Below the pieces are notes generated by a model. It did not search any database and was not told the origin of the DNA. It was given only the letters and a program-made list of their open reading frames with translations. DNA of 64,000 nucleotides from positions 186,001 to 250,000 of the forward strand of contig CAYVKL010000001.1 in NCBI GenBank assembly GCA_964452085.1, written 5' to 3'. Each line of letters opens with the position of its first letter. Positions within the stretch are counted from its first letter, which is position 1. The translations under genes were made by a program, and so were the position numbers. The stretch is from Methanobacterium sp964452085 (GTDB lineage: Archaea; Methanobacteriota; Methanobacteria; Methanobacteriales; Methanobacteriaceae). Shown here in pieces: positions 1-9,102 of this stretch.

Positions 1-611
1 TAAAAAGTTTCATTTCTGCAGGTAAAGGGTATGTTGGTTTATGTGCTGGTGCCTATGCTGCGAGTTATGAAGTATTAATACCTTATCTAAGTACCAGTTA
101 TTATGGGTGGGGACTTGCACCCCATGTAAGTTCTAATGCGGTTTTATATGATGGAAAAGTGACTGTTGAGATGACATCAGCGGGAAAAACTCTTTTCGGT
201 TTAAACAATGCCCCCATGTACCTGTTAAATGGGCCTGCCATGTTCGGCCAGGGATTAATACCATTTGCGTTTTTTTCGGATAATATAACTGGTTATGAAG
301 GTTACAATGCCATAGTAGGTGATTACTTTGGATCAGGAAGAGTTATTCTTTCATCCATTCATCCAGAAATGGTCGTTTTTTTTCCAAATGTTTTAGCTCG
401 CATGATTGTATGGGCGGCTAATAAACAAACCCCTCCTAAGCCCAATCCCCCCAATGAAGACTTTTCAGGAAAAAGCAATCCAAAGGTAGTGAAGTCTATA
501 AGCATGCTAAAAACCGGAACCTCAATTGATGGTCTTCTTATTCCACTAATAGTAATCTTTAGTTTATTGCTGCTAATTAGACAAAAAAACAGACCATCTC
601 ATGATTTATAG
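1..611 (+). CDS. BPL_N-like (class I glutamine amidotransferase fold) membrane-anchored protein, 5' end missing
   Basis: The frame is open from base 3 to the TAG at 609-611, so the gene enters from the left edge and its start is not in the window. The visible 202 residues begin near a nucleophile-elbow motif, VGLCAGAY, whose Cys is the expected nucleophile of the biotin-protein-ligase N-terminal (BPL_N) amidotransferase-like domain. A second block (SGRVILSSIHPEMV) fits the His region of that fold. A polar linker and one membrane helix (GLLIPLIVIFSLLLL) follow, with a short basic tail, suggesting a C-terminally anchored protein whose catalytic domain is probably outside the cell. The fold assignment rests on the elbow and His-containing blocks. 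The substrate cannot be told. An internal ATG at 159 is unlikely to be the start because it would remove the elbow. Confidence 0.7.
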   Translation, partial: KSFISAGKGYVGLCAGAYAASYEVLIPYLSTSYYGWGLAPHVSSNAVLYDGKVTVEMTSAGKTLFGLNNAPMYLLNGPAMFGQGLIPFAFFSDNITGYEGYNAIVGDYFGSGRVILSSIHPEMVVFFPNVLARMIVWAANKQTPPKPNPPNEDFSGKSNPKVVKSISMLKTGTSIDGLLIPLIVIFSLLLLIRQKNRPSHDL

Positions 612-911
612 ACAAATAAAGATCCATGATTCTTAACTTGAATCTAAAGCATTCATCTTATTTTTGTGTTTTTTAAATTCAAAATTGTTTTTTTTATGAG
701 AACAGTTTAATAGAAAATTTTAAGTGTTTCAGTTCACAATTCAATTTAAGGTTTTTTTGTTCATAGAACAGCATAGTTTATTAAAATGTTTTAATTCAAT
801 AATTAACTATTCTAAACTTCAAAAAAAGTAAAAAGAACTTTGATCACTTGAAAAAATCTTCATCATTGCAAATAAGTAAAAATATCGAAATTAATATTAT
901 ATGGTGAAAAA
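612..911. other. AT-rich intergenic region
   Basis: About 300 bases with no supportable gene. T-rich runs just after the preceding stop (around 688-697 and 752-758) may be archaeal terminators. An AT-rich stretch at about 890-902, ending in TATTATATGG, lies next to the GGTGA ribosome site of the glycosyltransferase at 912. No repeat or RNA was recognised. Confidence 0.4.
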
Positions 912-1970
912 ATGCGAATATGCATAGTAGGCCTTTATCCACCCCATATAGGTGGTGTGTCATCCCACACTCATTTTCTATCACAAGAACTAATCAAAAG
1001 AGGTGATGAAGTATTTGTAGTCACCTACCCCCACCCCGATGTAAAGGATATCGATGGGGTGACAGTAAAAACCGCCTTTTCTCCAAATATTAAGGGTTTA
1101 AGAGGTTTATTCTTCATTTTATCCGCCACTATCCTTTTAATACAAATGGTTCGCCGTTATCAAATTGATTTAATACATGCCCACTTTTTACTTCCACCGG
1201 GGCTGGTGGGAGTATTGGCAGGTTCATTTACCGGGACCAAAACTGTGGTTTCTGCTCATGGAACTGATTTATTTATCCAGGCAAAAAACCCAGTATTAAA
1301 ATTCCTGATTAAATTTATCCTTAAAAAGGCTGATTTAGTGTTTATTGCCAATGAAACCATGAAGGAAGCGGCCCGGAATCTGGGGGCAGCACCAGAGAAG
1401 ATTCATATTACTCAGATGACCGTAGATCCTGGAAAATTTAATCCGGATTATGAACTTCCCACGGACATAAAACTAGATTCTAATAAACCTACTATTTTCT
1501 TTTTAGGGAACTTGGTATATCAGAAAGGAATTACAAATCTTTTGGATGCTAAAAAACTTTTAAAAAATGATTGTCAGCTTTTAATCGTGGGTAAAGGTCC
1601 TTTACGCCAGGAATTAGAGGAAAAAGTGGAAAAAGAAAAAATCAAAGATGTTAAATTCCTTGGTTTTTATCCTGAGGTGGAAAAAATTATGCCTTCTGCG
1701 GATATTTTCGTTTTACCCAGCATATCTGAAGGATCACCCATCACTATTTTAGAGGCAATGGCCTCTGGGCTGCCAGTAGTTGCCACTGACGTAGGGGGAG
1801 TTAAAGAAGCAGTGACTGATGATGTGGGAATTGTGGTCGAAGCCAATGATCCTTTTGCTTTAAGTGAAGCAATTGACACCCTATTGGATGATGAAGAAAA
1901 AAGAAGGAAAATGGGTATTGAAGGTAGGAAAAGAGCCCTTGAGAGGGCTAAAATTCAGTTGGCTTACTGA
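912..1970 (+). CDS. GT4-family glycosyltransferase with abnormal C-terminus
   Basis: A 352-residue GT-B enzyme that would transfer a sugar from a nucleotide donor, probably onto a surface glycan or glycolipid. The N-terminal domain starts with a typical IVGLYPPHIGGV loop. An AHGTDLF block lies near residue 115. The C-terminal donor domain has LGNLVYQKG and the GT4 signature EGSPITILEAMASG near residues 272-286, with the E-x7-E acidic pair. Start ATG follows GGTGA. The frame stops right after ERAKIQLAY, lacking the usual FSW and terminal helix. The +1 frame at 1951-1962 reads KFSW, so a small indel at the 3' end is likely. It precedes a LegB-like/nucleotidyltransferase/aminotransferase group on the same strand. 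Acceptor unknown. Confidence 0.85.
   Translation: MRICIVGLYPPHIGGVSSHTHFLSQELIKRGDEVFVVTYPHPDVKDIDGVTVKTAFSPNIKGLRGLFFILSATILLIQMVRRYQIDLIHAHFLLPPGLVGVLAGSFTGTKTVVSAHGTDLFIQAKNPVLKFLIKFILKKADLVFIANETMKEAARNLGAAPEKIHITQMTVDPGKFNPDYELPTDIKLDSNKPTIFFLGNLVYQKGITNLLDAKKLLKNDCQLLIVGKGPLRQELEEKVEKEKIKDVKFLGFYPEVEKIMPSADIFVLPSISEGSPITILEAMASGLPVVATDVGGVKEAVTDDVGIVVEANDPFALSEAIDTLLDDEEKRRKMGIEGRKRALERAKIQLAY
1934..1949 (+). other. Small GC-rich hairpin at the 3' end of the glycosyltransferase
   Basis: AGCCCT and AGGGCT form a perfect 6-bp inverted repeat around the tetraloop TGAG, followed by a short A run. It lies a few bases before the point where the reading frame appears shifted. It could be chance or a source of slippage. 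Confidence 0.3.
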
Positions 1971-2217
1971 TCTCCATTCATTTAGCTTACTAAAACTCCA
2001 ATTAAATTAATATCACAACTCTCTGTATGCAGAAAAAAAGATAATTATTGGAATATATAATTTTTATTAATAAACATAATTATTGACAACTCTAGAATAA
2101 TGAAATAAAATTTGTTATAAGAAAAATTGGAACTAATGTTATTATCAAGATTGTCTTCGATGCAAACAAGATTAGTTAACTGGAATTAATAATTAAAAAC
2201 GTTTAAAAGGTTATTCA

Positions 2218-3207
2218 ATGAAAATAAAGGGAAAATCTATTTTTATAACTGGTGCCGGTGGATTTATTGGCAGCCATCTTACAGAAAAACTTGTTGAAAA
2301 CGATGCGGAAGTAAAAGCACTCGTTAAATACAATTCCAGGAATGACTGGGGAATGCTGGAATATCTGCCGGAAGAAACTATTTCCCAAATTGAAGTTATA
2401 AACGGGAATTTAAGAGATTTTGAATCAATATTTGCAGCAACCAAAGATGTAGACATCATCTTCCACCTTGGATCAATCATTGCCATACCTTACTCATACC
2501 TGAACCCCAAAGAAACCATTGAAACCAATATTTCAGGGACTCTAAATGTCTTAAATGCTGCCAAAGAGAATGAAGTGGAAAAAATTGTGCACACCTCCAC
2601 ATCTGAAGTATATGGAACTGCAGAATACGTTCCCATTGATGAAAAACATCCATTAAAAGGCCAGTCCCCTTATTCTGCCAGTAAGATTGGGGCAGATAAA
2701 ATTGTAGAAAGTTATTATTTATCCTATGAATTACCAGTAGCCACTTTAAGGCCTTTTAACACTTACGGGCCCAGGCAGTCCGCACGAGCTGTTATTCCAA
2801 CCATAATAATGCAGGCACTCAAATCAAAAACTATTCATTTAGGATCACTCCATCCCACCCGAGACTACACCTTTGTGGGAGATACGGCTAATGCATTTAT
2901 AAAAACCGCACAATCAAGTAAATCAATTGGTGAAGTGGTTAATGCAGGTTCTAACTTTGAAATATCCATTGGAAATCTGGCAGAAATGATTTTCTCATTA
3001 ATGGATACCGATACCGAGATAACAACAGATGAAGAACGTTTAAGGCCTGAAAAAAGCGAAGTTGAACGTTTGTGGTGTGATAATAGAAAAGCTAAAGAAA
3101 TTTTAGATTGGTCCCCTGAAACTTCCCTGGAAGAAGGTCTTGAGCAAACCATTAATTGGGTTAAAAATAACCTTGATTTTTATAAAACCAATATTTATAA
3201 CCGGTAA
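2218..3207 (+). CDS. NAD-dependent nucleotide-sugar 4,6-dehydratase/epimerase, LegB-like
   Basis: A 329-residue extended short-chain dehydrogenase acting on an NDP-sugar. The Rossmann glycine motif TGAGGFIGSH is at residues 11-20, a TSTSEVYGT strand at about 127-135, and the catalytic YSASK at about 155-159, followed by RPFNTYGPRQS. KALVKYNSRNDWG and the segment GSLHPTRDYTFVGD match what I remember of LegB-type GlcNAc 4,6-dehydratases of the legionaminate route better than GalE. SD AAAGGTT precedes the ATG. The next two genes encode a nucleotidyltransferase and a DegT aminotransferase, which with this enzyme could make a 4-amino-4,6-dideoxy sugar nucleotide for surface glycans. Exact substrate is inference; a general epimerase is the alternative. 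Confidence 0.85.
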   Translation: MKIKGKSIFITGAGGFIGSHLTEKLVENDAEVKALVKYNSRNDWGMLEYLPEETISQIEVINGNLRDFESIFAATKDVDIIFHLGSIIAIPYSYLNPKETIETNISGTLNVLNAAKENEVEKIVHTSTSEVYGTAEYVPIDEKHPLKGQSPYSASKIGADKIVESYYLSYELPVATLRPFNTYGPRQSARAVIPTIIMQALKSKTIHLGSLHPTRDYTFVGDTANAFIKTAQSSKSIGEVVNAGSNFEISIGNLAEMIFSLMDTDTEITTDEERLRPEKSEVERLWCDNRKAKEILDWSPETSLEEGLEQTINWVKNNLDFYKTNIYNR

Positions 3208-3267
3208 ACGATTTTACCACCATTAAAAAAATCTCAAACACTAAGATTAGATAAAAGGTTGATAAAA

Positions 3268-3975
3268 ATGATAGCAGTTATTCTAGCAGGGGGTAAGGGA
3301 ACCCGGCTAAAACCATACACTAATGTGTTCCCCAAGCCTTTGATGCCCATTGGTGACCATCCTATCCTTGAAATCCTCATCCGTCAGTTGGAATCACACG
3401 GATTTACCGATATTTTCATGGCAGTCGGCCATCTAGCAGAACTTATAAAACTCTTTTTTGGTGAAGGAGATAAATATAATGTAAACATCACTTATAAAAA
3501 AGAAAAAGAACCTTTAGGAACTGCAGGACCCTTAGGGCAGATGAAAGATGAATTAAATGACCACTTCATCATGATGAATGGTGATTTACTAACCACCATT
3601 AATTTCAAAGAACTGGTGGACTACCATAAAGAAAGTGGAGCTATAGCTACCATCGCCCTTAAAAAGAGGAATGTTCACATAGATTTCGGCGTGGTTGAAG
3701 TTGATGATGCAAATGACATAACCGACTACATTGAAAAACCAGATCTGGAATATCTGGTAAGTATGGGCGTTTATGTGTTTGATCCGCGTGTTTTGGAATA
3801 TATAGAACCAGGAAAGTATCTGGATTTCCCCGATTTGATAAAAAAACTTATTTCTAGTGGAGAAAAAGTCAAAGGTTATCCTTATGATGGTTATTGGCTA
3901 GATATGGGACGCCCTGACGACTATGAGAAAGCTAATGAAAAAATAGACGAGTTATATCCTGAACTTTTCAAGTGA
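3268..3975 (+). CDS. Sugar-1-phosphate nucleotidyltransferase
   Basis: A 235-residue NTP:sugar-1-phosphate transferase of the RfbA/GlmU-N/mannose-1-phosphate guanylyltransferase fold. The nucleotide-binding signature LAGGKGTRLKP sits at the N-terminus, with PKPLMPIGDHPI after it, GTAGPLG near residue 85 and the metal-binding MNGDLL near 108. There is no left-handed beta-helix domain. ATG at 3268 is preferred over the in-frame TTG at 3259 because AAAGGTT is well spaced from the ATG. It lies between the LegB-like dehydratase and the aminotransferase, so it probably activates the sugar for the same product. Base specificity (GTP, UTP or TTP) cannot be read. Confidence 0.9.
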   Translation: MIAVILAGGKGTRLKPYTNVFPKPLMPIGDHPILEILIRQLESHGFTDIFMAVGHLAELIKLFFGEGDKYNVNITYKKEKEPLGTAGPLGQMKDELNDHFIMMNGDLLTTINFKELVDYHKESGAIATIALKKRNVHIDFGVVEVDDANDITDYIEKPDLEYLVSMGVYVFDPRVLEYIEPGKYLDFPDLIKKLISSGEKVKGYPYDGYWLDMGRPDDYEKANEKIDELYPELFK

Positions 3976-4020
3976 CTAAATTTTTGAAATTTTCAAATAA
4001 TTAAATTATCAAGTGAAAAT

Positions 4021-5145
4021 ATGAAATCAATTCCGCTTTCTGATATAGATCTAGGTGAAGAAGAGATCAAATCTGTTGTTGAAGTTTTAAAGTCTAAATG
4101 GCTCTCCATGGGACCTTTAACTGCAGAATTTGAAGGAGAATTCTCTGATTATTTGAATGCTAAACATGCTTTTGGTGTATCAAATTGCACAGCAGCCCTT
4201 CACCTGGCCAATAAGGTTCTTGGAGTGGGGGTTGGTGACGAGGTTATAGTTCCCTCCCTTTCATTTGTAGCTACCGCCAATGCAACCATATATTGTGGCG
4301 GTAAACCTGTTTTTGCAGATATAAAAAGCTCTGATGACCTCAATATTTCACCTGAAGATATTTTAGAAAAGATAACCCCAAAAACCAAAGCAATCACCGT
4401 GATGCATTATGCAGGTTACCCCTGTGATATGGATCCTATTATGGAAATTGCAGAAGACCATAATCTAAAAGTAATTGAAGACGTTGCACATGCCCCGGGT
4501 GCTGAATATAAGGGTAATCAATGTGGTACCATTGGGGATATTGGATGTTTCAGTTTTTTTGCAAATAAAAACATTGTCACTGGCGAAGGTGGAATGTTAG
4601 TTACCGATGATGATGAGATAGCACCTGTAATCAAACAGATGCGGTCACATAGTATGACTTCATTGACCTGGGACCGGCATAAAGGGCACTCTTACAGTTA
4701 CGATGTGACAGATGTTGGATATAACTACCGTATTAACGAAATAGCATCAACACTGGGAAGAATTCAATTAAAAAAATTAGATGAAAACAACAAAAACAGG
4801 AAACGCATCACCCAGACCTATTTTAAGGATTTAAATACACCAAAAATCTCCATCCCATTTAAAGATCATCCTGGTAAATCATCTTATCATATTTTTCCAA
4901 TAATTCTATCAGAAGATGTTTCCAGGAATGAATTTATGGCAGAATTAAAGGGTAAAGGAATTCAAACCAGTGTTCACTACCCACCGATTCATTTATTCAC
5001 ATATTATCGTGAAACTTTTGGATTTGAGGAAGGAGTTCTCCCTAAAACCGAATTAGTCGGGAAAACCGAAGTTACATTACCTTTACATCCAAAAATGTCT
5101 AAAGATGATGTTGATTTTGTTATAGAAGCTGTGAATAGCTTTTAA
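4021..5145 (+). CDS. DegT/DnrJ/EryC1/StrS-family sugar aminotransferase
   Basis: A 374-residue PLP enzyme that would aminate a 4-keto (or 3-keto) nucleotide sugar. Hallmarks are the N-terminal SKWLSMGP segment, NCTAALHLA, the aspartate of VIEDVAHAPGAEYKG, and the Schiff-base lysine in FFANKNIVTGEGG near residue 183. A DVGYNYRINEI block follows, typical of the family. Length is normal. SD AAGTGA lies before the ATG. It is third in a same-strand cluster after the dehydratase and nucleotidyltransferase, so a 4-amino-4,6-dideoxyhexose product is plausible. The amino donor would usually be glutamate. No damage seen. Confidence 0.9.
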   Translation: MKSIPLSDIDLGEEEIKSVVEVLKSKWLSMGPLTAEFEGEFSDYLNAKHAFGVSNCTAALHLANKVLGVGVGDEVIVPSLSFVATANATIYCGGKPVFADIKSSDDLNISPEDILEKITPKTKAITVMHYAGYPCDMDPIMEIAEDHNLKVIEDVAHAPGAEYKGNQCGTIGDIGCFSFFANKNIVTGEGGMLVTDDDEIAPVIKQMRSHSMTSLTWDRHKGHSYSYDVTDVGYNYRINEIASTLGRIQLKKLDENNKNRKRITQTYFKDLNTPKISIPFKDHPGKSSYHIFPIILSEDVSRNEFMAELKGKGIQTSVHYPPIHLFTYYRETFGFEEGVLPKTELVGKTEVTLPLHPKMSKDDVDFVIEAVNSF

Positions 5146-5394
5146 ACGATAATATAATTTTAAATACTTTTTCTACAGCCTGATATCCAAATTTTTTTAA
5201 TTTCATATAGTTTTCATCAATTTTTCAGGGAAAAAATCAATAACAGTTGTTTAATATTCTCATCTGCAGTAATCTACACTTCATCATATTTGTCGTTTTT
5301 GTGAAACATGTCACATAAATACAACATCATGTTTATGGTATTGTGAAATGAAATGAATATTTGCCAATATGAACAATAAGAGGGGTGAAATATT

Positions 5395-5586
5395 ATGTAC
5401 TTCATGGCATTGACTGCGAGTCTTTCCACGATGATGGTGTTACTGGGACTATATACTATCATATTCCAGCAACAGTATGAAGCTGCTAATTTTTTCGTCG
5501 TCGTTCTTTTCGCTGGAATTTTCGGACTTTCAGTAATGGGAATAAAAACAAGAGCTAAAGAGGACTTAATCCCTGTTGGAAACTGA
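5395..5586 (+). CDS. Small two-helix membrane protein
   Basis: A 63-residue protein preceded by a strong SD (GAGGGGTGA) at 5381-5389. Two hydrophobic stretches, residues 4-26 and 33-50, are joined by a short polar loop (QQQYEA). The C-terminus is charged. No family was recognised. It stands alone between the sugar cluster and the ligase on the other strand and is followed by a T-rich terminator. Coding status is supported by the SD and protein-like composition, not by homology. Confidence 0.6.
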   Translation: MYFMALTASLSTMMVLLGLYTIIFQQQYEAANFFVVVLFAGIFGLSVMGIKTRAKEDLIPVGN

Positions 5587-5595
5587 ATTCCTCTT

Positions 5596-5610
5596 CATTT
5601 TTTTATTTTA
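5596..5610 (+). terminator. T-rich archaeal-type terminator
   Basis: A run of seven T followed by ATTTTA lies just after the stop of the small membrane protein, as expected for archaeal T-tract termination. Confidence 0.45.
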
Positions 5611-5751
5611 AAATCATAATTATAGAATAAAATATTAATTTTAACTTCCCTATTAGAATTACACAATTAGGAGTATTAGAATTAATTATAAAAATTAGGA
5701 TTAAATAACACCATAAGAAAAAAAATGAATTTATTTTGAATCAATTTACTT

Positions 5752-7092
5752 TCAGCGACGGTCCACCAAACGTTTAGGTCGGCCCTTGATCTTATAGAAT
5801 TCAAGACCCCTCGGCCCAGTAAAATTAAAGTTAATGTTAAAGATACCATCCTCATGTGCTTCAGATAGGGTGGGTTTGTATTCAAGGAATGATTTTAAAA
5901 AGTTCTCCCGAACTTGTTCCTCCGGGCATTGTTTGGAATCATGACATTCCATACTAACCCTGAGAGTAACTTCAGTTTCATCCCCATAGAGAAAGGCCTC
6001 ATACTCCCCTGTTAAATAATCCATATTATCCTCCTGAAAAACACCCTTTTCAATGTCAACCCGGTTAAATGGTGCCCCCATAACCCATACTGTTTCGGCT
6101 TCACGTTGCGGATTAAGTATTCTCATGTGAGTACGGCCGCATGGACATTTTTCCCGACTAACTACCACAGATGTGTCTTCAGTATCATAATTTAAAAGCA
6201 ATGTTCCGGTTTTTCCTCCCGGGGGAATTAAAGTGGTTAAAACTATTCTTCCACACTCTCCTTCCACCACAAAGTCATCCAATTTAGGATTATAAACATC
6301 AAGGTGAACCAGATCCTCTGGCACATGCAGGCCCACTTTCTCATGACATTCCCCACACATGGTTCCCTCAGTACTTCCGTAGGTGTTGTAAACTGGAACA
6401 CCCCATAATTTTTCCACATAGGCACGAGATTCTTCAGCAAAACTTTCACCACCTGCTATCAGCCTTTTTATGCTTGAGTCATGTGGATCCAGCCCCTCTT
6501 TCTTCATCCTACGGGCTAAACGAATTAACTTAAAAACACTGCCCACAATTCCAGTGGGTTGGTAGTTTCTAATGATTCGAACCGGGAAAGTGCACTTCCC
6601 TTCAGGGATAATGGTCATCCCTATCTTTTGGGCTGCCAAAGTCATGGTGTTGGCCCCTACATTCATCCCATAGCTGGCACAAACCACTACCCTATCGCCA
6701 ATACCAAAATTTTGGGAAACAAAAGACCTAGCATATTTCTCCGCGTAACGTTTCCAATCTTCCCAGGTTAAAAAGAATGCTTTGGGCATACCACTGGTCC
6801 CACTGGTCTCATGGATGGTATATACATCATTCCAATCCGTGCATTTAAACTCAAAATTCTCTGTTCCTGGGGGCTGTCTTTCACGTACTGTTTTCCCAGA
6901 AATAATTGGTAATTCTCTTAGATCTTCATGGTCCCGAATATCAGCAGGATTTATTTTATTCTCTTTAAACCATTTACTATAAAAAAGAGAGTTATTAGCT
7001 GCGTAATTAACCGTGTACTTGATACGCTCATCCACCAGGGCATCCAACTCATCACGAGGCATGGTTTCAATTTCTTCTCTGAAAAAAGTCAT
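5752..7092 (-). CDS. Coenzyme F390 synthetase / phenylacetate-CoA ligase-like AMP-forming enzyme
   Basis: A 446-residue member of the adenylate-forming family in the PaaK/F390 synthetase branch. The AMP-binding P-loop TSGTSGMPKA is near residues 95-104, and an acyl-adenylate block YNTYGSTEG near residue 236. CxxC-like cysteines (CGECH, CPCGRTH) lie in the middle, as in PaaK-type enzymes. In Methanobacteriales this family includes the enzymes that adenylylate or guanylylate coenzyme F420 to F390 under oxidative stress, while other paralogs are uncharacterised acid-CoA ligases. SD AGGGGGA precedes the ATG. It is transcribed alone, away from the ABC importer. F390 synthetase is the favoured role, but an aryl-CoA ligase cannot be excluded. 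Confidence 0.75.
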   Translation of the reverse strand: MTFFREEIETMPRDELDALVDERIKYTVNYAANNSLFYSKWFKENKINPADIRDHEDLRELPIISGKTVRERQPPGTENFEFKCTDWNDVYTIHETSGTSGMPKAFFLTWEDWKRYAEKYARSFVSQNFGIGDRVVVCASYGMNVGANTMTLAAQKIGMTIIPEGKCTFPVRIIRNYQPTGIVGSVFKLIRLARRMKKEGLDPHDSSIKRLIAGGESFAEESRAYVEKLWGVPVYNTYGSTEGTMCGECHEKVGLHVPEDLVHLDVYNPKLDDFVVEGECGRIVLTTLIPPGGKTGTLLLNYDTEDTSVVVSREKCPCGRTHMRILNPQREAETVWVMGAPFNRVDIEKGVFQEDNMDYLTGEYEAFLYGDETEVTLRVSMECHDSKQCPEEQVRENFLKSFLEYKPTLSEAHEDGIFNINFNFTGPRGLEFYKIKGRPKRLVDRR

Positions 7093-7385
7093 TGCAATCC
7101 CCCTATAACAATATTCCCATTAATGCGACTTTATGTGTATTAGCATCACATATTGAAATATAAACTCCTAAACTAATAATGATTACGAATCTTAAATCAA
7201 ACTAAAAAAAGAAACCTAAAAAATTAATAATACCATACTAATAACTTTAAAATAGAACCTTAGAATGATATAACTTGCAGGAATGTTTATCACCAAATAA
7301 TAGCTGAATAAATGATTATAAAGCAATAATAGTACAAATTAGAAACAAATGAATTTCAAAATAAATTATTAACCAATTGAGATTT

Positions 7386-8345
7386 ATGAAAATTTATAAC
7401 CTCATCATCATATTAATCGCATTTTTAGTGGTCGCTGGGGCATTTTGGCAATATTATAACGCTACATCAAATGATCAAAATACCATTAAAGTTGCATATC
7501 TACCTACTGATCATAGCGCGGCACTCTTAGTGGCAGAATATAACAAAACCTATCAAAATAATGGTTTGAATGTTAAAACCGTTCAGATAAGTACCGGTTC
7601 CAATATTGTGGATGCAGTGGCCAGTGGCGATGTTGATATTGGTTATGTAGGGATAACTCCCGCCATGCAGGGAATTAGTAAAGGAGTTCCCATTAAGGTA
7701 GTGGGGGCGGTTAACATGGTTGGGAGTGGAATTGTAGTTCAACCAAACTCCACAATTATCACTCCTGCTGATTTGAGGGGTAAAAAAATAGCCACACCCG
7801 GAGTTAGCTCCATCCAACAAGTTTTACTGGTCTATGAACTACAGAAATACAATATCACTCAGAAAGATGTTGACTTAATTTCCATTAATGTTTTCAACAT
7901 CCCATCCGCGCTCGCAGCCAAAAAAGTTGACGCTTACATCTCTTATGAACCGTTTGTGTCCATATCTCCCTATCGCGGTATTGGTCAGGTTTTAATGTAC
8001 TCTGATGACATCATACCAGATCATCCCTGCTGCGTGATTATCACCAGAGAGGATTTCATCCAAGAGAACCCTCAACAGCTGAATAAATTCCTTGAAATCC
8101 ATAAAAACTCAACTGAATATGTCAATACCCATCTTAACGAAACTGCAAATATTCTTACCAATGAATTAACCACCAACCTTGAGGTAGAGAATATGTCACT
8201 TCAACACATCAGATTCGTTTATGCCGTGGATAAAGGATTTCAGGATAATGTCCTGAACTTCATGAACATTGAAATAAAAATGGGATACTTGAAAGTAAAC
8301 CTAACCAATAATCAAATATTCGATACACAATTTCTAGGCAGTTAA
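7386..8345 (+). CDS. ABC importer substrate-binding protein, SsuA/TauA/NMT1-like
   Basis: A 319-residue exported binding protein. An N-terminal hydrophobic segment (residues 4-22) acts as signal or anchor. The mature part opens with KVAYLPTDHSAALLVA, has SGDVDIGYVG near residue 85, DLRGKKIATPG near 132, and KVDAYISYEPF near 180, the layout of periplasmic-binding-protein type 2 domains for sulfonates, nitrate, taurine or pyrimidine precursors. ATG at 7386 was chosen over an in-frame TTG at 7377; neither has a convincing SD. The permease and ATPase follow directly, forming a complete importer. The ligand cannot be told. Confidence 0.85.
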   Translation: MKIYNLIIILIAFLVVAGAFWQYYNATSNDQNTIKVAYLPTDHSAALLVAEYNKTYQNNGLNVKTVQISTGSNIVDAVASGDVDIGYVGITPAMQGISKGVPIKVVGAVNMVGSGIVVQPNSTIITPADLRGKKIATPGVSSIQQVLLVYELQKYNITQKDVDLISINVFNIPSALAAKKVDAYISYEPFVSISPYRGIGQVLMYSDDIIPDHPCCVIITREDFIQENPQQLNKFLEIHKNSTEYVNTHLNETANILTNELTTNLEVENMSLQHIRFVYAVDKGFQDNVLNFMNIEIKMGYLKVNLTNNQIFDTQFLGS

Positions 8346-8364
8346 ATCAATTAGGGGTGTGAAA

Positions 8365-9102
8365 ATGCGAAAACTATGGGTTTCAATAATATTACCTATT
8401 TCGGTTGTTGTAATTTGGGCTCTGCTCACCACTTTTACTGGATTAATACCCTCTTATTTTCTTCCAAGCCCATCAGAAGTGTTAAAATCATTTGAAACAC
8501 TTCTTATGAATGGGCAGCTTATTACTGACACTTCTCTAACTTTATTAAGGGTTGTACTTGGATTGACAGTTTCTGCACTCATAGGGATTCCCCTGGGGAT
8601 TTTAATTGGATGGTCAAAAACGTTTCATGATTTTACCAGCCTGACCATAGGCATTCTTAGACCAATCCCCCCTATAGCATGGATACCATTTGCTATTTTA
8701 TGGTTCGGTGTGGGGCTTGAATCTGCAATTTTCATCATATTCGTAGGTAGTGTTTTCCCCATTCTCATTAACACCATGGATGGAGTTAAAAGAGTGGATA
8801 AAGTACTTTTAGAATCCGCTTACACACTGGGCGCTAATCAAATGCAAACATTGCGGAAAGTGGTAGTTCCTGCATCTCTACCTAGCATTGTAACTGGATT
8901 GAAGGTGGGAGTGGGAGTTGGATTAATGTGTACTGTAGCCGCAGAGATGATAGGATCCAACAATGGCCTCGGATACCTTATATTCACTTCAACAAGCATG
9001 TTAGATACCGGTAGTGCAATTGTTGGCATGCTAACCATTGGAATTATAGGGCTTGGTGCGGATTATCTCTTTAGCAGAGTTGAAAAGGAGGTGAGCTGGT
9101 GA
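8365..9102 (+). CDS. ABC importer permease, SsuC/TauC-like
   Basis: A 245-residue BPD-type inner permease with about six membrane segments and the cytoplasmic coupling motif (ESAYTLGANQMQTLRKVVVP) near residues 150-170. ATG at 8365 is used because AGGGGTG is correctly spaced; a GTG six bases earlier overlaps that SD. It begins 19 bases after the binding protein and its stop overlaps the ATPase start, so the three genes are translationally coupled. Confidence 0.9.
   Translation: MRKLWVSIILPISVVVIWALLTTFTGLIPSYFLPSPSEVLKSFETLLMNGQLITDTSLTLLRVVLGLTVSALIGIPLGILIGWSKTFHDFTSLTIGILRPIPPIAWIPFAILWFGVGLESAIFIIFVGSVFPILINTMDGVKRVDKVLLESAYTLGANQMQTLRKVVVPASLPSIVTGLKVGVGVGLMCTVAAEMIGSNNGLGYLIFTSTSMLDTGSAIVGMLTIGIIGLGADYLFSRVEKEVSW

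Noticed and set aside
1667..1879. Minus-strand open frame inside the GT4 gene
   Set aside because: It is antisense to a well-supported glycosyltransferase, has no SD, and its Ser/Thr-rich composition is typical of a reverse-frame shadow.
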